Assembly: GCF_002165625.1 (NCBI RefSeq)
Contig: NZ_NGNS01000001.1
Span: forward strand, 310,001-374,000
Source: Neiella marina
Lineage (GTDB): Bacteria; Pseudomonadota; Gammaproteobacteria; Enterobacterales; Neiellaceae
DNA length: 64,000 nt
Direction: 5' to 3'
Positions 62,648 through 64,000 of this stretch are shown here, in pieces (position 1 is the stretch's first letter; every line of letters starts with the position of its first letter). The position numbers were made by a program, and so were the translations under genes. The notes beneath the pieces are model-generated. The model had not been told where the DNA came from. It made no database searches and saw only the letters and a list, made by a program, of their open reading frames with translations.

Positions 62648-64000
62648 ATGTTCCGTTTTTTTGAGCGCCTGATTGAGCCATTTCCCGATCAGCTCGACAC
62701 CCCGCCACCAACTGGATTGTGGCAATTCTGCCGCTACTACACCCGAGGTGCAGGGCGCTTTTTACTGTTGATGTCGCTGTTCACCGCCATTATTGCCATC
62801 ATCGAAGCGAGCTTGTTTGGCCTGGTTGGTGTGCTGGTCGACTGGCTCACCACTGTTGAGCCAAGCGCCATCATTGACCAGCATGGCTGGAAACTGATTG
62901 TCATTGGCGTGCTGGTCGCCATCGGCATCCCGCTACTGGAATTACTCGGCTCCACCATCAAGCACCAAACCCTGCTGGGTAACTACCCCATGCGGATCCG
63001 TTGGCTGGCACACAACTTTTTGCTCCAGCAAAGTATGGAGTTCTACCAGAATGACTTAGCAGGCCGGCTATCGACCAAAGTCATGCAAACCGCACTGGCG
63101 GTGCGCGAAACCGTGATGAAAGTGCTCGACGTCATGCTTTACGTCAGCGTGTACTTTTTCTCTATGGTGGGCTTGGTGGCTGCTGCTGACTTACGCCTTG
63201 CGGCGCCCTTATTGCTGTGGTTGCTGGCCTACGTTTTGGTGCTGCGGCACTTTTTGCCCAAGCTCAAACGAGTATCAGAGCAACAAGCCGATGCCCGCGC
63301 CACCATGACCGGCGCGGTGGTCGACAGTTACACCAACATCAACACCGTTAAGCTGTTTTCCCATGCTCGGCGTGAATCCGATTACGCCAAAGGCACCATG
63401 AAAACCTTCCTTGGCACTGTTTACCCGCAAATGCGTTTGGTCACCAAGTTGGATTTTGCCGTTGCTCTGATCAACTACAGCTTGTTGGTCATTATTGCCG
63501 CGGTGGCGATTTACCTGTGGTCCATGGGCGACATTACCACCGGCGCCATTGCCGTAGCGCTGGCACTGTCGCTGCGTTTGCAAGGCATGTCGGTATGGAT
63601 CATGTGGGAGGTGGCGTCACTGTTCGAGAATATCGGCACCGTCCAAGACGGCATGAATACCTTATCGCAGCCGGTAACGATTAAAGACAGCGCCGACGCC
63701 AAACCACTGGCGGTGCCGCAAGGTAAAATTGAGTTTCGCGATATCAACTTTAGCTATGGCGACAAAACCATTTTCAACGACTTGAACCTGACCATTCAAC
63801 CGGGTGAGAAAATTGGTTTAGTCGGCCGTTCTGGCGCTGGTAAGTCAACCTTGGTGAACTTGCTGCTGCGCTTTTACGATCCAAACTCAGGCCAAATTCT
63901 GATAGACGATCAGGCCATTCAGCGGGTGGAGCAAGATAGCCTGCGCGGCCATATTGGCATGGTGACGCAAGATACCTCGTTGCTGCACCGCTCAGTTCGG
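62648..64000 (+). CDS. ABC exporter, fused permease-ATPase, partial
   Basis: The first 451 residues of a gene that runs off the right edge. An ~70-residue N-terminal portion leads into an ABC transporter type 1 membrane domain with six helices, then a nucleotide-binding domain beginning near residue 360 (IEFRDINFSYGDKTIF) with Walker A GRSGAGKST and Q-loop VTQDTS. The signature motif and Walker B lie beyond the window. These half-transporters export lipids, peptides or drugs as homodimers; the substrate is not shown. Start ATG 62648. Confidence 0.93.
   Translation, partial: MFRFFERLIEPFPDQLDTPPPTGLWQFCRYYTRGAGRFLLLMSLFTAIIAIIEASLFGLVGVLVDWLTTVEPSAIIDQHGWKLIVIGVLVAIGIPLLELLGSTIKHQTLLGNYPMRIRWLAHNFLLQQSMEFYQNDLAGRLSTKVMQTALAVRETVMKVLDVMLYVSVYFFSMVGLVAAADLRLAAPLLLWLLAYVLVLRHFLPKLKRVSEQQADARATMTGAVVDSYTNINTVKLFSHARRESDYAKGTMKTFLGTVYPQMRLVTKLDFAVALINYSLLVIIAAVAIYLWSMGDITTGAIAVALALSLRLQGMSVWIMWEVASLFENIGTVQDGMNTLSQPVTIKDSADAKPLAVPQGKIEFRDINFSYGDKTIFNDLNLTIQPGEKIGLVGRSGAGKSTLVNLLLRFYDPNSGQILIDDQAIQRVEQDSLRGHIGMVTQDTSLLHRSVR

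Noticed and set aside
1-64000. Mobile element or prophage
   Set aside because: No transposase, integrase, phage structural gene or tRNA attachment site was seen; the repeats carry no gene.
1-64000. tRNA or rRNA genes
   Set aside because: No cloverleaf with a TTCGAATC-like arm and CCA end, and no rRNA sequence was recognised.

Overview
The window looks like chromosomal DNA from a marine, polysaccharide-degrading gammaproteobacterium of the Alteromonadales/Shewanella/Ferrimonas type. This rests on the gene set (CcoG, YihD, IlvC with divergent IlvY, long class II ketol-acid reductoisomerase, PntAB, Epd, RegBA, Bax) together with CRP- and Fur-like sites and several secreted beta-glucanases. No rRNA, tRNA, CRISPR array, phage or insertion sequence was recognised. 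The species cannot be fixed from the sequence alone.

Layout. 1-8.1 kb is housekeeping and energy metabolism: partial ccoG, yihD, a small exported protein behind two tandem CRP sites, fermentative D-lactate dehydrogenase divergent from an lrgAB/cidAB-type pair, ilvC/ilvY. 8.2-10.9 kb is a probable Fur-controlled operon (porin, covalent-flavin FMN-binding protein, PepSY membrane protein) that looks like a flavin-based periplasmic electron transfer or iron-reduction unit. 11.1-14.7 kb holds a Tat-exported molybdenum hydroxylase pair and a DUF3313 lipoprotein. 15-21 kb holds a GH16 lipoprotein, gamma-glutamyltransferase, an output-less PhnD-PAS sensor and a GH5 mannanase-like enzyme with two CBM10 modules. 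21.2-39.4 kb is mixed: pntBA, epd, a DMT exporter, RDD and DUF4442 proteins, a two-component-propeller diguanylate cyclase, an aspartoacylase-like peptidase, Bax, an OprC-like TonB receptor, a RegB/RegA redox two-component system and an acetyltransferase.

39.7-61.9 kb is a beta-1,3-glucan (laminarin) utilisation region. Secreted GH16 endoglucanases and a GH30 beta-1,6-type glucosidase would cut and debranch laminarin outside or in the periplasm; a GPH-family symporter would import the products; a 1148-residue cytoplasmic GH149/GH161-type phosphorylase would release glucose-1-phosphate. A LacI-family regulator lies in the middle. The palindrome TGTAAGCGCTTACA, or a close variant, precedes the phosphorylase, a pair of orphan periplasmic binding proteins, the symporter, the large GH16 gene (twice), an exported ADP-ribosylglycohydrolase-like protein, and the distant GH16 gene at 15.0 kb, so one regulon can be read directly. 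The same region holds a GluR0-like ligand-gated potassium channel, a glyoxalase-family gene reduced to its two ends, a cupin/oxidoreductase pair, a second sugar-acid type MFS transporter and a membrane-anchored AraC regulator. The window ends inside an ABC exporter gene.

A dispersed intergenic repeat family occurs at least five times (15999, 27177, 39481, 62072 and 62281). Its core is shared, but each copy is flanked by its own inverted repeat, different from copy to copy. I do not recognise it as a described element.
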